The translations under genes were made by a program, and so were the position numbers. From JACSRF01 sp964504445 (GTDB taxonomy: Bacteria > Chloroflexota > Anaerolineae > Promineifilales > Promineifilaceae): a DNA stretch of 64,000 bases. Under the pieces are notes generated by a model. It searched no databases, was not told where the DNA came from, and worked only from the letters and a program-made list of their open reading frames with translations. This document shows positions 26,690 through 36,939 of this stretch, piece by piece. Location of the stretch: the NCBI GenBank assembly GCA_964504445.1, contig CAZDEO010000021.1, positions 1 to 64,000 of the forward strand, written 5' to 3'. Every line of letters starts with the position of its first letter. Within the stretch, counting starts at the first letter, position 1.

Positions 26690-29600
26690 TCATCTGGCTA
26701 ACAAAAGAAATACCTCATCAAGCCGTCTAAGATAAAATTTTGCCCCCAAACGACTAAATACATTACGGGCAGACCTTAAAGATTCTTCTGCTTCTTCGCG
26801 CTGCCCAAGGGCCAGGTGCAACCTGGCAGAGAGGGTTTTGACCAACGCCACACCCAATTCATCCGTCGTTTCCGCCAATAGCATTGTAGATCGCTCCAGG
26901 TATTCCCTCGCCAAATCAAATTCCTGCTCTAGCAAACAAGACTCAGCGGCAATACGCCAAGCTGCCGCTCCATAACTTCGATTATTCAGCGCGGCAGCCT
27001 GCTTAGTCGCCTGTAGCGCGGCAGCTTTTCCTTCTTTATAGAATCCTTTCGCCAAAAATATTTCAGCTTGAATCCGATAAATGTAAGCTAGAAGCTCCTG
27101 AGCGCCCATGCGTTCAGCCTCGCGCATCCCTGCATCAACCATTACCTCTGCTTCTTCCAAGCGGTTTTGCAAATGCAGGACTTCAGCCAGGCCATCATAA
27201 GTAGCTGCCAAATGATGACGCATATTGAACATATTGGCAATTTGCAAACTCTCGCGCAAATAGGATTCTGCTTCTTCCAGGTCACCCTGATCGCGCAAGA
27301 GATTGCCCAGGTTATTCTGGGCAATGACTACCCCCTCAATATCACCAATCTCCTGGCGCAAAACAATGCTACGCTTAAAGAAAGATTCCGCTTTGTGCCA
27401 ATGACCAGCCACCACGGCCAAAATCCCCAAATTGCTCAAGGTGGCCGCCACACCCCATGAATATCCCATCTGTTCCCGCAGGATCATAGCTCTTGTGGTG
27501 TGATGTAAAGCTGAGCGCCAGTCGCCTTGCCGAAAATAAATTCCCCCCAACAAGTTTTCAACCGCAGCCCGGTCTCCTATGCTATTCAACTCTTGGGCCA
27601 GTTCCAGGCTGTTTTTGCAGGCCTGTTGAGAATTTAAAAGGTCGCCCTGCGACCAATAAGTCCAGGCAATACCCAAGAAGATGCGTGCAGCTTTGGCCTT
27701 GACGCCATCTGTGTCTAAAGCTCCTAAATGCAAGAGGGCCTCTTGATAAAACTTTTCCGCTTGAACAAATTCACCCTGAAACCGCAGGGTTTGCCCCAAT
27801 TCCCAAAGCACATCCGCTGCCTGTTCACGATCAAATGCTCCGGCTTCCATAAGCGGAAATATTTCTTTGAGGGCACGAATTGAATCATCAAATTGTGCCC
27901 TGAGGCGGTAGACGGAGCCTAAACCGGTAGCTAATCGCCAGCGATATTGAGGGTTTGAAATATTGTGTGTATGTACAATCGCTGCAGCTTGCTGGTATTG
28001 GCTAAGGGCTTCTTCGTTGGCGTACCTGGCTGCGGCTTGTTCGGCATTTTGCAAAAGATAAGGAACAGCTTGTTCAGGTGTGCCCGCTTGAAAAAAATGA
28101 TAGGCTAATTCTGCGGTCCAGTCATCAACGCCCTCTTGGCGATCTTGTTCCAGCAGTTCGGCAATGCGCCGATGAAGTTGCTGACGGTGCTTTTTGAGCA
28201 TGGATGCATAAACAATGGATTCAAAAAGGCCGTGGCTAAACTGCCAAAGGCTGCTGCCATTTACCGCAACAATCATCAGCCGTGAAGCTAGCCGACGCAG
28301 GTCAGCTTTTAGCTGAGGATTATTAATTAATGTCGCTAACAATTCTGCATCGAATGTGCGCCCGATGACGGCTGCGTATTGCAATATTTCTTTTAGCTCT
28401 GGCGGGAGGGCATCTAAACGCGATCTGATCAATGCTTCCAGTGAAGAGGGCAGTTTGACTACCTTAAGGTCGAGTTCAGGGTTTATTTGCCAACGGCCGT
28501 TAACAAACTCCACATAGCCGTTTTCAATGAACATGCGCACATACTCTTCAATAAAGTAGGGATTCCCCTCGCTCCGCTCCAGAATTAAATTTGACACATC
28601 GCTGGGTAAATCAGACGTCGCAAAGAGATCTTGTATGAGCGTAAAACTATCAGCAACAGACAACCGTGGTAATAGTAGATGCATCGTTTGCCCCGGCAGC
28701 AAACCCTGCAAACGAATTAGGCGATCATTGGGTACATCTGCACCTTGCCGCCGCTGCGCCCCAGCAAAGAGAATAGAATCCGAAGTGATCAAGGGCGCTA
28801 AAAAGAACAGTAGCTCGGCAGAGACCGGGTCCACCCAATGCAAATCATCAAAAATTAAAACTATCGACACCCTTTTAGCCAAAGCTTTCATCAAACGCCG
28901 CACAGCCACAAAAATTTGCTGCCGCAATTGATCTGGTTCCAATGCAATTAACCGGTTCTCCCCTGACTCACTCGGCGGCAATCCCAATAAAATTTCAAGG
29001 TAAGGAAGGGTATCATGAGCCTCTTGAGGCCATCTGCCCATTACATTCGCCATTTTTCCCCTGATCATCTCCGTAGAATCGGTTAGCTGCAGCCCAAAAA
29101 CATTATTCAGCAAGTCAGTAATGAGGTGGAAGGGCTGGTTCATGCCCTGGGCAGAGCAACTGCCCCACCAAACCAACCGCCCCGGTGAGGCGATAGCCAT
29201 CTGAAATTCACGTAGGAGACGGGTTTTACCGATGCCTGCCTCTCCTTCAATAAGAAACCAACCGCCAATACCCCGGGTCAGGTTTAGAGACAGGCTAAGC
29301 ATCTGGCGCAGCGATTTAGCGCGTCCCACAAAACGGCTGGGGCGATTGGGAAGTCCACGCTTGGGGATGGCCACAGGCTGCAATGAGGCCAGCTCCCATA
29401 ACGCCCCCAGCGCTTGCAGTGTAGCCACGGGTTGAAATGTGAAAAGCCGCTTTGACAGACGCTGCACTGGTTCGGTAACCCAGATCCTTCCTACGGGTAC
29501 CTGGGTGGCAATGTTTCGCACGTGCTGTAGTGGAGTTGCCAAAATAGTTAACTTCTCGCGGTGGCGAGATGAGGCAGGGTTGATGATAACCTCCCCCTGG

Positions 29601-32600
29601 CCGATTCCAATTTTTACTGCTAAATCCAGTTCGTGCTGGGCTTGTTGAAGATGATTTAAAATGTAATAGGCGGCCTTGACGGCCTGTTCCGGGTCGTCCT
29701 CGTAGGCGATGGGCGCACCAAATACGGCTTCAATACCATCGGCATGCTGGCGCATAATGCCCTGGTGCTCTTGAACGATGGTGGAGATGGCAGAGATTGC
29801 CGAAGCCAAGGTAGCAAAGGCAGCTTCTTCGCTAGCATGGGGAGGAACGATCAGATTTGCCCATAGAATAGTCGCGGTACGGCGTTCGCCCAAAGGAATA
29901 GCTGTGGGAGATACGGCCGTTACGGGTGCAGCCAAATTGCCAGAAAACTCCTCTTCTAAGCGCCCCTGCATTTCCTCCAGTCGGTGGAGATGAGTTACCG
30001 CGCCCAACTTCTGGAACAAGCCTGCTGCCTCATGCATCAGTTGCCGCGCTATTTCAAAGTGCCCTTGCTGTCCAGGCGCTCCATTCTTAGTCAGTAATTG
30101 ATAAAGTTCCCCCAACTCCAATAAAGCCAACCCCTGGCGATACGGATCCTTAATTTGCCGGCTAAGCTCCAAGGACTCGCGCAAAGAAGTTTCAGCTTCT
30201 TGATAATTGCCATCCGCAAGAAAAAGAATACCCAAAATGCGGGTGCTATCGGCCTCAACATCAGGCTGGCCCAGGGTTTTGGCAACAACTACCGCTTCCC
30301 TGGCCAATTCCAGCCCATCAGCCAGCGCTAGCTGATGGCGTAAAACCAAGGACTTGAGCGACATGGCATGAACGATTAACTCTTGACTTCCAGTCTCCCG
30401 CGCCAGATCCAGGGCACGCGCTACGGCTTGGGCGCTTTGTGCTACATCTCTTCGCGCCAAGGCCAATTCCGTTTGCGTCGCACAAACTTGCGCTAATCCC
30501 CAAGCATCACCCAATCGCGCGAAAATTTCTTGTGCATCATGCAAATTTCCCTGCGCCAAATCGAAATCGCCCATTTGCAGGCGAAGCTGCGCCAGGTTTG
30601 CCAGGCTGATAGCTTGACGATAATAATCGCCAATCTCGCGCCGAATTTGCAGCGCTTGTTCCCAGTAATTGAGTGTTTTCTGCCAATGCCCTTGCTGCGC
30701 ATGCAAAATTCCCAAATTACTATAAGCGTTTGCCGTACCCCCAACATAACCTAATCGCCCATATGGTTCCAAACTTTGACCAACGTAAAAAATCGCCTCG
30801 TCTAAATTGCCTTGCTGCCAGGCAATGCCCCCCAAGGTGTTATACAAATCGGCTACCGCAAGCAGATTACGGGTTTGGTGAAGGTCAATTTCAGTTGTCC
30901 CCATGTGGGCCAGGGCAAAGGCTGAATCTAGCTTACCCTGGCGCATATGCGCAAAAGCGAGGCGCTCAACCAGGCTGAGCCAGATATCAACATAGCGATT
31001 GCGCCCATCATCACCAAGGGCCTCTATACCTGCTTCTAAATGGGAGATGGCAACATCGTAAGCGCCTTCACGCACGTATGTGTCGGCCAGTTCGCGCAAC
31101 CCATTTACCAATAGGGGGAGCAAATCGCTGCTTTCAGCAATAATGCTCCAATGCAAAAAAGATTGTAATGAATCGGAGAGAATTTCTCGTGCTTCCTGGT
31201 ATTCGCCTAGCTGTTTTAATGATTGACCCAAGCCAATGCGCGCGCGAAAGTAGCTGCTGCTATAAGTGGTGGGCTTGGCGTTGATCATGGTAAGGACCTG
31301 GCGATAGTGGTGGACGGCCGTTTCATTGGCATATCGCTTCGCCGCCCGCTCCGCGGCCTCTAACAAATACAGGATTGCCCGATCCCTGTGAGAGCTGCGC
31401 ACAAAATGGTATGCGAGTAGTTCGAATTTTTCATCCTCGGCCCAGTTTACATCTGCTTCAATGGCCTGGGCAGCCTGCGCGTGCAACTGCTGTCGCTCTT
31501 GCTGCAATAAGGTTTCATAGACAACTTCTTGCACTAAAGCGTGCCGAAAAGCAAAGCCTTGCTCTCCCCCAATGGACTGAGGCAGCAAAAACCCACGCTC
31601 AACCAGCTCCTCAAGATCTTCTTCTATGGCATCTTCCCCCGCTGGGTGAATCCACGACAACAGCGCGGTGGTAAACTCCAAGCCCAGCACAGCAGCTTTT
31701 TGCAGCGTTTCCCGCACTGGCGACGCAAGCCTATCAACACGCGCCAGAATTAATCCCTTGAGAGTTACTGGCACGTGCATAAGCAGGCTAGTGGCTTGAG
31801 CCGCAGGCTGCCACATACCATTTCCTTTGACAACGCCCTCTTCTTCAATCAACGTGCGAATGATTTCTTCGGTGAAAAAGGGGTTACCCCCAGCTAATTG
31901 CGCAACTTTTGCTTTTAAAGGAGCCAGTGCCAGAGAGCCTGGTTGTAAAAGCTCATCAACCAAGCGCAACCCCTCGTCTGGTTTAAGAGATGGTAGGGCA
32001 ACGTGGACAAATGGCAAATCTGTTTGTTGGACCATTCCTTGCAGGGTTTCCAGCTTTCCATTTATTTCATCGCGGGCAACAAGCAATAGGAGCAACGGCC
32101 CTTTGCCAATGCTTAATATAAGATGGCGCAAGAATTCCCAGGACGCAGTATCAATCCAATGTAAATCTTCGAATATTAAAACAGTAGGGGAATTTGCTAC
32201 CTCAACCAGAATGAGTCGCCGCAAAGCAACATAGGTCAAGCGCTGCAGCATGCTAGCATCCGTAACCCTCACGGGGACTTCTTGACCATCATCTTGGTAT
32301 CTGATACCCAGTAAATGAGCAAGGTAGGGCCAGACATCCTCTTGCCATAGGTTAATCTGCTGCAAGTGGCGACGCAGGTTGGTAAATTGAGTCGCCAGCG
32401 GTTCTCGTTCGGAAACCCCAATGATATTGCGCAGTAGATCAATGATGGCCCAATATGGGCGCGACCGAGCATAAGATAGGCTATATCCTTGGTAAACGGC
32501 CGTTTTCCCACCTTCTCGGCGCAATATTGCCGACCGAGCCTCCTCAACCAAGCGGCTCTTCCCCACCCCCGCCTCACCAGAGAGAAGAACCGCCCCAGGC

Positions 32601-33538
32601 TTTTCCCTTCGCCTCACCTGCGCAAACAACGTCACAATTGCGTCTAGCATTTCCTGCCGACCAATCAAAGGTGCTGGAATGCCAAACAACCCCTGCCCGC
32701 TACCCAGACGGCGCTGCAGCCCTTGCAGGACATACGCACCAGAGAAAACACCCTCCGCAGAGGCCGCATCCACAGGGCGGAAGTAAAACAAAGAACGCGT
32801 CTGCCGGTAAGTCACATCGCTCACCCAAATCTCCCCCCAAGACGCAGTCGAACCTAAATTCTGGGCAATCTTAACAGCGTTACCAACAATGGTATAATCC
32901 ATCATCCATCGTTCGCTCACCTTTCCAATGGTCACATTACCCGTATGCACACCCAAACGCGCCTGCAAAGGTTTCCCCAATTTTTGCCAATCAGGTTCAT
33001 ACTGCTGCACCCTCGCCCAAATATCCAAAGCAGCCCGCAAAGCTCGTTCCGCATCATTCTCATGGGCTACAGGCGCCCCAAACAATGCTTGCAAACCATC
33101 ATTAGCTAGAAAATCCAGATGCCCTTCATACTCATAAATGATCTCTACCAATGACTGCAAAAGTTGGTCTAAAAGCAGGTACACCTCCTCCTGCTCGTGG
33201 GCTGCTTCGGCCTGAAGCCCTCCCCCCAACTGCAAGTTCAAGATTGTCACCATGCGGCGCTCATCCCGCAAAGTAGCCGTAACTGCATCAATCTTCTCCT
33301 CTAATTGTTGGGGCATCAAAGCCGCAATTGGAACAATCAGGGTTTTCCGGTTAGTTGTCTCTCTGGGGGTCAAAGCTTCGGGAAGGGAGATCGGCGCACC
33401 ACAATGATTACAAAACTTGCTACTTAGGGGTACGGTTTCAAAGCAAGTAGCACACGTCAACGCCAAAATGTTTGCACACCCTTCGCAAACAACAGCATCG
33501 GGCTGATTATGATGACCGCAATGGTGGCAGATAAGCAT
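26690..33538 (-). CDS. Giant regulator: Zn ribbons plus two tandem [cyclase-like - STAND ATPase - TPR] units
   Basis: The chain has 2282 residues. Residues 1-50 form two Zn ribbons (CHHC..CEGC and CATC..CNHC). Unit 1: class III nucleotidyl-cyclase-like domain (about 90-275), AAA/STAND ATPase with Walker A GEAGVGKS (about 319-327), then TPRs to about 1190. Unit 2 repeats the order: cyclase-like domain (about 1215-1385), ATPase with GEAGIGKT (about 1430-1438), TPRs to the end. In both cyclase-like domains the first metal-binding Asp (FADxVG) is lost (VTILNLQLGG, ATILWANLIV), while the second Asp (DGLQALFGAP, DGIEAVFGAP) stays. Cyclase activity is therefore unlikely; a signal-sensing scaffold is more plausible. 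It follows the response regulator by 37 bp on the same strand, presumably co-transcribed. Confidence 0.88.
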   Translation of the reverse strand: MLICHHCGHHNQPDAVVCEGCANILALTCATCFETVPLSSKFCNHCGAPISLPEALTPRETTNRKTLIVPIAALMPQQLEEKIDAVTATLRDERRMVTILNLQLGGGLQAEAAHEQEEVYLLLDQLLQSLVEIIYEYEGHLDFLANDGLQALFGAPVAHENDAERALRAALDIWARVQQYEPDWQKLGKPLQARLGVHTGNVTIGKVSERWMMDYTIVGNAVKIAQNLGSTASWGEIWVSDVTYRQTRSLFYFRPVDAASAEGVFSGAYVLQGLQRRLGSGQGLFGIPAPLIGRQEMLDAIVTLFAQVRRREKPGAVLLSGEAGVGKSRLVEEARSAILRREGGKTAVYQGYSLSYARSRPYWAIIDLLRNIIGVSEREPLATQFTNLRRHLQQINLWQEDVWPYLAHLLGIRYQDDGQEVPVRVTDASMLQRLTYVALRRLILVEVANSPTVLIFEDLHWIDTASWEFLRHLILSIGKGPLLLLLVARDEINGKLETLQGMVQQTDLPFVHVALPSLKPDEGLRLVDELLQPGSLALAPLKAKVAQLAGGNPFFTEEIIRTLIEEEGVVKGNGMWQPAAQATSLLMHVPVTLKGLILARVDRLASPVRETLQKAAVLGLEFTTALLSWIHPAGEDAIEEDLEELVERGFLLPQSIGGEQGFAFRHALVQEVVYETLLQQERQQLHAQAAQAIEADVNWAEDEKFELLAYHFVRSSHRDRAILYLLEAAERAAKRYANETAVHHYRQVLTMINAKPTTYSSSYFRARIGLGQSLKQLGEYQEAREILSDSLQSFLHWSIIAESSDLLPLLVNGLRELADTYVREGAYDVAISHLEAGIEALGDDGRNRYVDIWLSLVERLAFAHMRQGKLDSAFALAHMGTTEIDLHQTRNLLAVADLYNTLGGIAWQQGNLDEAIFYVGQSLEPYGRLGYVGGTANAYSNLGILHAQQGHWQKTLNYWEQALQIRREIGDYYRQAISLANLAQLRLQMGDFDLAQGNLHDAQEIFARLGDAWGLAQVCATQTELALARRDVAQSAQAVARALDLARETGSQELIVHAMSLKSLVLRHQLALADGLELAREAVVVAKTLGQPDVEADSTRILGILFLADGNYQEAETSLRESLELSRQIKDPYRQGLALLELGELYQLLTKNGAPGQQGHFEIARQLMHEAAGLFQKLGAVTHLHRLEEMQGRLEEEFSGNLAAPVTAVSPTAIPLGERRTATILWANLIVPPHASEEAAFATLASAISAISTIVQEHQGIMRQHADGIEAVFGAPIAYEDDPEQAVKAAYYILNHLQQAQHELDLAVKIGIGQGEVIINPASSRHREKLTILATPLQHVRNIATQVPVGRIWVTEPVQRLSKRLFTFQPVATLQALGALWELASLQPVAIPKRGLPNRPSRFVGRAKSLRQMLSLSLNLTRGIGGWFLIEGEAGIGKTRLLREFQMAIASPGRLVWWGSCSAQGMNQPFHLITDLLNNVFGLQLTDSTEMIRGKMANVMGRWPQEAHDTLPYLEILLGLPPSESGENRLIALEPDQLRQQIFVAVRRLMKALAKRVSIVLIFDDLHWVDPVSAELLFFLAPLITSDSILFAGAQRRQGADVPNDRLIRLQGLLPGQTMHLLLPRLSVADSFTLIQDLFATSDLPSDVSNLILERSEGNPYFIEEYVRMFIENGYVEFVNGRWQINPELDLKVVKLPSSLEALIRSRLDALPPELKEILQYAAVIGRTFDAELLATLINNPQLKADLRRLASRLMIVAVNGSSLWQFSHGLFESIVYASMLKKHRQQLHRRIAELLEQDRQEGVDDWTAELAYHFFQAGTPEQAVPYLLQNAEQAAARYANEEALSQYQQAAAIVHTHNISNPQYRWRLATGLGSVYRLRAQFDDSIRALKEIFPLMEAGAFDREQAADVLWELGQTLRFQGEFVQAEKFYQEALLHLGALDTDGVKAKAARIFLGIAWTYWSQGDLLNSQQACKNSLELAQELNSIGDRAAVENLLGGIYFRQGDWRSALHHTTRAMILREQMGYSWGVAATLSNLGILAVVAGHWHKAESFFKRSIVLRQEIGDIEGVVIAQNNLGNLLRDQGDLEEAESYLRESLQIANMFNMRHHLAATYDGLAEVLHLQNRLEEAEVMVDAGMREAERMGAQELLAYIYRIQAEIFLAKGFYKEGKAAALQATKQAAALNNRSYGAAAWRIAAESCLLEQEFDLAREYLERSTMLLAETTDELGVALVKTLSARLHLALGQREEAEESLRSARNVFSRLGAKFYLRRLDEVFLLLAR

Positions 33539-33575
33539 AAAACTTCTACCAAAAATCTTAAAGGCACATCATGAT

Positions 33576-34316
33576 TTAGTCAGGTGGTAGAAGCTGGTAA
33601 CCAATGCCACGAATATTTTCAATAAAGCCCATCTCGCCCGTCTTGTAGCCAAATTTGCGGCGCAAAGAACGAATTAACGGCCGTATCAAGTTACCCGCTT
33701 CCGTATTATCCGTAGTAATCTGATGCGTCACCTGCACCAATTCTACTAGCGGCACCACATAAGTTGCCCGCTCAGCCAAATATTGCAAAAGCAAAAATTC
33801 TCGCGCCGACAAGCGCAGCATTTTGTCGTGAAACCAAACATTATGCCGTAACACATCTATCTTGAGCGGCCCAAGAATCACAACGTCATCATGCTGCACA
33901 GCCAGTTTAGAGATGCCCAGTCCCCCAGTATACCGTTGCGCCAGCCGCAGTTTCCCCAAAACCGTAGACAACAAATCCTCCACAGATAAATCTTTTACCA
34001 GATAATCATCGACGCCCATTTCCTTTGCAAAACGCACGTCACTGTCCATTGCCCGCGCACTCAAAAAAATAAAAGGAATCTTTGACCACTTAGGATGCTG
34101 GCTCAACTGTTCAAACAATTGATATCCATTCATGCGCGGCATAGCCACATCGGCCAATATCAATTCAACCGTAGTGTCATTCATCAAATCAAGGGCTTCA
34201 AGCCCGTCATTGGCCTCCCGCACCTTATAATCCGCACTTTCCAACACCTCGCGCACATAATTACGGAAAGAAGGATCGTCGTCCACCACTAGAATTACTT
34301 GCTGAGAGTTTGTCAT
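33576..34316 (-). CDS. OmpR/PhoB-type two-component response regulator
   Basis: The N-terminal receiver domain (ILVVDDDPSFRNYV, phospho-acceptor Asp in LILADVAMPRMNG, FLSARA, and VDDYLVKDLS with the conserved Lys) is followed by a winged-helix DNA-binding domain (LRLSAREFLLLQYLAERATYVVPLVELVQVTHQI...IRPLIRSLRRKFG..FIENIRGIGYQL). The start at 34316 (MTNSQQVILVVDDD) fits the receiver start and has AAGGAA upstream; an ATG at 34364 adds 16 unconserved residues. No histidine kinase gene is in the window, so the partner is unknown. The giant STAND regulator directly downstream probably shares its transcript and pathway. Confidence 0.93.
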   Translation of the reverse strand: MTNSQQVILVVDDDPSFRNYVREVLESADYKVREANDGLEALDLMNDTTVELILADVAMPRMNGYQLFEQLSQHPKWSKIPFIFLSARAMDSDVRFAKEMGVDDYLVKDLSVEDLLSTVLGKLRLAQRYTGGLGISKLAVQHDDVVILGPLKIDVLRHNVWFHDKMLRLSAREFLLLQYLAERATYVVPLVELVQVTHQITTDNTEAGNLIRPLIRSLRRKFGYKTGEMGFIENIRGIGYQLLPPD

Positions 34317-34543
34317 GCTTTTTTTCCTTACCCCGCTTGCAAAACGCAACCTTATGCAAGACACACATCAAGCGCCCTTATCTCGTTTCTGTTTCACCAT
34401 AACTGGGTACAATTTCATCGGCATTTCCCCCAAAAACCGCTTCACTCCTCGAACAACAATGGAATAAAAGTTAGTGCGGACTGCAATCACTATAAATCAG
34501 ATTCTAGATTACAAACCCTGCATTGGTCAAGGTAGTCACAGAC

Positions 34544-34575
34544 AAAAAAAGGTGTGGCCTATACCAACCACACCT
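34544..34575 (-). terminator. Intrinsic terminator of lysS
   Basis: An 8 bp stem (AGGTGTGG at 34550-34557 with CCACACCT at 34568-34575), read on the minus strand, is followed by seven T residues. It lies 35 bp after the lysS stop. Confidence 0.8.
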
Positions 34576-34610
34576 CCTTTCAACAAATGTCCCTACCCCC
34601 TCCTAACAAT

Positions 34611-36140
34611 CTATTCTTCCCTTTCTCGTAAATGAGGGAACAACAACACTTCGCGAATAGTCGTTTGGTTGGTAAACAACATCGCCAGACGATCAACACC
34701 TGTGCCAAAACCACCATTCGGTGGCATGCCATACCGCATAGCCCGCAGGTAATCTTCATCAATGGGATTGCGCTCTTCATCATCCTGGCCGTACATCTCT
34801 TGCAGTATCTCAAATCGGAGACGCTGGTCAATGGGATCATTTAATTCTGTGAAGGCATTACCCATCTCCATACCCGCAATAAAAAACTCAAAACGCTCCA
34901 CGTGCTGCGGATCATCAGGAATAGCTTTGGCCAAAGGAGAAATATCTCTAGGATATTGGGTGATGAAGGTGGGCTGAATAAGGTTTGGCTCGACAAAATC
35001 ACCCAATAAACCATCAACTAATTTACCCCAACTGGCCCCAGGAGGTGTTTGGGTTGCTACACCACGCTCTTTGCCCATTTGCCGGATCGCCTTTGCCAGG
35101 CTTTCCGCGTCTGGGTAGTTCACGTAGTCAATCCCCACAAATTCCTGGATAGCCTCCCGCATAGTCATACGCGTCCAGGGAGGTGCCAGGTCAATTTCGT
35201 GACCTTGGTAGTTGATAACAGTACCGCCCGTAAGCTCCTGGGAAATATAAGCCAACATGTTTTCTGTATGCACCATCACATCATTGTAATCCCAGTAAGC
35301 GGCATAAAACTCCATTTGGGTGAATTCGGGGTTGTGCTTAAAGCTGACGCCTTCGTTCCGAAAATCGCGGCCAATTTCGTAAACTTTTTCCAACCCACCC
35401 ACCAACAAACGCTTCAAGTAGAGTTCAAAGGAGATGCGTAAGTAGAGGTCTTGCTTGAGCTGGTTATGATAGGTGGTAAACGGCCGTGCCGCGGCCCCAC
35501 CATACAACGGCTGCAAAATGGGCGTTTCCACCTCTAAAAACCCCCGATCGTCCATAAAGCGGCGCATAGCTTGCAATAGGCGAGCGCGGGTCACAAATAC
35601 CTGGCGAACTTCAGGATTTACGGCTAAATCAGCGTAACGCTGCCGGTAACGCTCCTCTACATCTCTAAAGGCACTATAGCGCACCGTTTCACCAGCCACC
35701 TCCTGCTCCTTCACCACGGGCAGCGGGCTGATAGCTTTGCTCAACAACCGCCAATCACGCACGCGCACGCTGACCTCACCGGTGCGCGTCAGAAAAAGCA
35801 AGCCTGTGGCCTGAATATAGTCACCCAAGTCTAGCAGCTTGCGGAAAATCTGATGGTTCTCTTCACCAATTTCATCGCGGCGCACAAAAAGCTGGATACG
35901 GCCGTGCCCATCAGCCACATGGGCAAACACCGTCTTTCCCATATCGCGCATACTTTGCAAACGACCACACACCGTCACCGCCAATTCCTCACCCGCGGGC
36001 AGCAGTGCAAAATCCGCCAGAGCCTCAGCCGTCGTATGGGTACGGGCCGCCCGAAGCGGATACCCTTCAATGCCCGCTTCCTGCAAACGCGCTAATTTCT
36101 CCAATCTCTGCTCTTCAAGGGAAGATGGTTGCCAACTCAT
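34611..36140 (-). CDS. lysS: Lysyl-tRNA synthetase, class II
   Basis: Charges tRNA-Lys. Domains: OB-fold anticodon-binding domain (VTVCGRLQSMRDMGKTVFAHVADGHGRIQLFVRRD, about 50-140), then the class II core with motif 1 (RARLLQAMRRFMDDRGFLEVETPILQP), motif 2 (GRDFRNEGVSFKHNPEFTQMEFYAAYWDY) and motif 3 (NGGFGTGVDRLAMLFTN). From the ATG at 36140 the product has 509 residues, normal length. The alternative ATG at 36182 lies inside the greA terminator hairpin and is rejected. GGAGATGTGAG provides the ribosome site. It is on the same strand as greA but has a terminator between, so partial separation in expression is likely. Confidence 0.96.
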   Translation of the reverse strand: MSWQPSSLEEQRLEKLARLQEAGIEGYPLRAARTHTTAEALADFALLPAGEELAVTVCGRLQSMRDMGKTVFAHVADGHGRIQLFVRRDEIGEENHQIFRKLLDLGDYIQATGLLFLTRTGEVSVRVRDWRLLSKAISPLPVVKEQEVAGETVRYSAFRDVEERYRQRYADLAVNPEVRQVFVTRARLLQAMRRFMDDRGFLEVETPILQPLYGGAAARPFTTYHNQLKQDLYLRISFELYLKRLLVGGLEKVYEIGRDFRNEGVSFKHNPEFTQMEFYAAYWDYNDVMVHTENMLAYISQELTGGTVINYQGHEIDLAPPWTRMTMREAIQEFVGIDYVNYPDAESLAKAIRQMGKERGVATQTPPGASWGKLVDGLLGDFVEPNLIQPTFITQYPRDISPLAKAIPDDPQHVERFEFFIAGMEMGNAFTELNDPIDQRLRFEILQEMYGQDDEERNPIDEDYLRAMRYGMPPNGGFGTGVDRLAMLFTNQTTIREVLLFPHLREREE

Positions 36141-36160
36141 AATCTCACATCTCCATATCA

Positions 36161-36187
36161 AAAAAAAGCCCGTGACAGGCACGGGCT
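36161..36187 (-). terminator. Intrinsic terminator of greA
   Basis: A stem AGCCCGTG (36167-36174) with CACGGGCT (36180-36187) and 5 nt loop, followed on the minus strand by TTTTTTT. It lies 25 bp past the greA stop and only about 20 bp before the lysS start. Confidence 0.85.
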
Positions 36188-36211
36188 GGTCAAACTTTTT
36201 CAGAAAGTTAG

Positions 36212-36703
36212 TTAAGACTCAATCTTCACAACCTGAAATTCCGTCATACCCCGTGGGGCATTTATGCGCACAATGTCACCCACCTTAGAACCCAACAACG
36301 CCTTACCCAGCGGGCTTTCATTAGAAATGCGCCCCTCAACTGGATCCGCCTCCGCTGCCCCAACTAAATGGTAGCGCTCTTCCTCGTCATAACCCACTTC
36401 TACAACCGTTACATGGTCCCCAATACGCACATGCTCATATTTGCGATCGCCCCCATCTTGAATAATCTGATAATTATTCAAAATATCTTCTAGTTCCTGA
36501 ATACGCCCTTCCAGGAAAGATTGGGCATTGCGCGCGGCCTCAAGCTCCGCATTATCCACAAAATCATCATCTTGGCCGTCTTCAAAAGCACGGTGCAGGC
36601 GGTCAGCCACCTCTTCACGGCCAACCGTGCGTAAATGTTCTAGTTCTTTGGTTAACTTTTCTAGACCTGCTTGTGTAAGCAAGTGTGGTTTTTCGTCTGT
36701 CAT
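36212..36703 (-). CDS. greA: Transcription elongation factor GreA
   Basis: At 163 residues it shows the two GreA domains. The N-terminal coiled coil (LTQAGLEKLTKELEHLRTVGREEVADRLHRAFEDGQDDDFVDNAELEAARNAQSFLEGRI) keeps the tip acidic cluster (DDDFVDNAE) in place of the usual DLSENAEY. The C-terminal FKBP-like domain follows (VEGRISNESPLGKALLGSKVGDIVRINAP). GreA stimulates RNA polymerase to cleave backtracked transcripts. The tip differs slightly from the canonical D-x-SENAEY, but acidic residues able to hold Mg remain. The ribosome site is weak. Confidence 0.93.
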   Translation of the reverse strand: MTDEKPHLLTQAGLEKLTKELEHLRTVGREEVADRLHRAFEDGQDDDFVDNAELEAARNAQSFLEGRIQELEDILNNYQIIQDGGDRKYEHVRIGDHVTVVEVGYDEEERYHLVGAAEADPVEGRISNESPLGKALLGSKVGDIVRINAPRGMTEFQVVKIES

Positions 36704-36939
36704 GAATCACCCATATTAACAGGAAAACCGCTGACCTATTCAGCGGCGCTCCAATTCCTTTCCAGCATCGATTTTTTCAAGAGGGGGATTATATCAACAA
36801 CCGGTTTGTCTTACAACAAGATTATGAGATTAGCCCGCAATTCAAAATGCAGAGTCATCCCGCGAGAAGCCATCTGCCCCAAAGTTGCCATAGACAGTCG
36901 CTGCCGCTACACTTCGACTTTATTTTTTAAGGGAAAACC

